A DNA stretch of 29,239 nucleotides. Origin: Levilactobacillus zymae. Lineage in GTDB: Bacteria > Bacillota > Bacilli > Lactobacillales > Lactobacillaceae. Under the pieces are notes generated by a model. That model was not told the DNA's origin. It made no database searches and saw only the letters and a list, made by a program, of their open reading frames with translations. Positions 28,824 to 29,239 of this stretch are shown in pieces. A program made the position numbers and the translations under genes. Location: assembly GCF_032190635.1 (NCBI RefSeq), contig NZ_JAVLAS010000006.1, forward strand, positions 1 to 29,239. Reading direction: 5' to 3'. Within the stretch, counting starts at the first letter, position 1; the number at the start of each line of letters is the position of its first letter.

Positions 28824-29239
28824 GATCTTTTAGCGATAGTGCCATTTTACTTTATTCGGTGTTACGCGATCGTCTAAGTTACTCACTAAGCAATAATTGG
28901 GTTGACGAAAATAACAACGTATATTTCATATACACAAACAATGAACTAAAAGATTTACGAAACTGGTCAAATAATAAAATCAATAAGATTAAACACGAAT
29001 TAATGGACGCAAACCTTTTGTATCAAAAACATATGGGGTTTAATCCAAGATCAGGCAAAAACGAACCAAATAGATTATATTTGGCAGATTTGGAAGTAAC
29101 AGCAAAAGACGTTTATATTAAGCGAGAGCCATTAAAATCGCCTGAACCCCTTGGTACAAGCGGACTTCTCAAAAAGAGACAAGATCTAGACTATACTAAT
29201 AATTTAGATACTAATAGATATAATATAGATACTCAAAAG
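28817..29239 (+). pseudogene. repA: RepA, N-terminal and central part, lacking its own start
   Basis: The frame reads RYRSFSDSAILLYSVLRDRL, NNWVDENNNVYFIYTNNELK, NKIKHELMDANLLYQKHMGF and on to NIDTQK at the window end; it then joins base 1. This is the RepA_N domain (winged helix), which normally starts about 20 residues earlier. Here an in-frame TGA stands at 28814-28816, directly before the homology. The only in-frame substitutes are GTG 28859 or ATG 29003, neither with a Shine-Dalgarno sequence, and both lose part of the DNA-binding domain. The replicon is therefore probably inactive or poorly expressed. Confidence 0.75.
29205..29235 (+). repeat. Three TAGATAYWMW repeats inside repA, candidate oriV
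   Basis: TAGATACTAA (29205), TAGATATAAT (29215) and TAGATACTCA (29226) follow each other at 10- and 11-base steps, one helix turn, in an AT-rich part of the gene. RepA_N plasmids carry their origin repeats in the middle of rep. Confidence 0.65.

Noticed and set aside
1..29239. tRNA or rRNA genes, bacteriocin or antibiotic-resistance genes
   Set aside because: Looked for in the gaps and open frames; none seen.

Overview
The window reads as a small, IS-riddled plasmid of a Lactobacillaceae host. The best single host clue is a complete S-layer gene whose N-terminal half resembles Slp proteins of Levilactobacillus brevis. A RepA_N-type repA, a MobQ relaxase and Lactobacillus-type IS elements agree with this. 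The first and last bases continue one repA reading frame without a gap, so the window is probably a whole circle opened inside repA. That is inferred from the frame, not proven.

Layout. (1) 28.8 kb through the ends to 0.5 kb: repA, with three short repeats inside it, but with its N-terminal codons missing. (2) 0.6-5.1 kb: a small putative antitoxin gene, a wrecked zeta toxin, a mobilisation block (two small coiled-coil proteins, oriT, MobA) and the decayed remains of a type IA topoisomerase. (3) 5.4-12.2 kb: two same-orientation IS30-family elements (ISLpl1-like) bracket a NapA-type antiporter, a frameshifted ClC transporter, an IS982-family element, a type I toxin-antitoxin locus of the holin-like toxin family and the tail of an hsdS gene. 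(4) 12.4-17.3 kb: a serine resolvase, a Kup potassium transporter cut by an IS30-family element, a second, different IS30-family element facing the other way, and an integrase remnant. NapA, ClC and Kup together suggest a former salt, acid and ion-stress cargo; only NapA still looks intact. (5) 17.3-24.3 kb: the least familiar part. It holds a roughly 0.8 kb strand with many strong hairpins ending in a 14-bp terminator stem (candidate large structured RNA), an unrecognised 381-aa protein with a central helix-turn-helix-like segment, a small membrane protein, a tandem array of about seven terminator-promoter units (candidate small RNAs), a ParA/ParB partition operon with its operator/centromere repeats, a structured non-coding stretch, an unrecognised basic 110-aa protein and two more short transcription units. 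(6) 24.2-25.8 kb: the S-layer gene with a near-consensus promoter, structured leader and terminator. (7) 25.85-28.8 kb: an ISL3-family element with 8-bp target duplication, a truncated tnpB with its right-end (omegaRNA-like) sequence, and an IS5-family element with a -1 frameshift transposase.

Main inference: the old RepA_N replicon looks damaged at its start. Partition and a dense set of RNA-like elements surround an unknown 381-aa protein, so region 5 may be a second, perhaps undescribed, plasmid maintenance or replication module. All family names come from recognising motifs by eye; no search was run.
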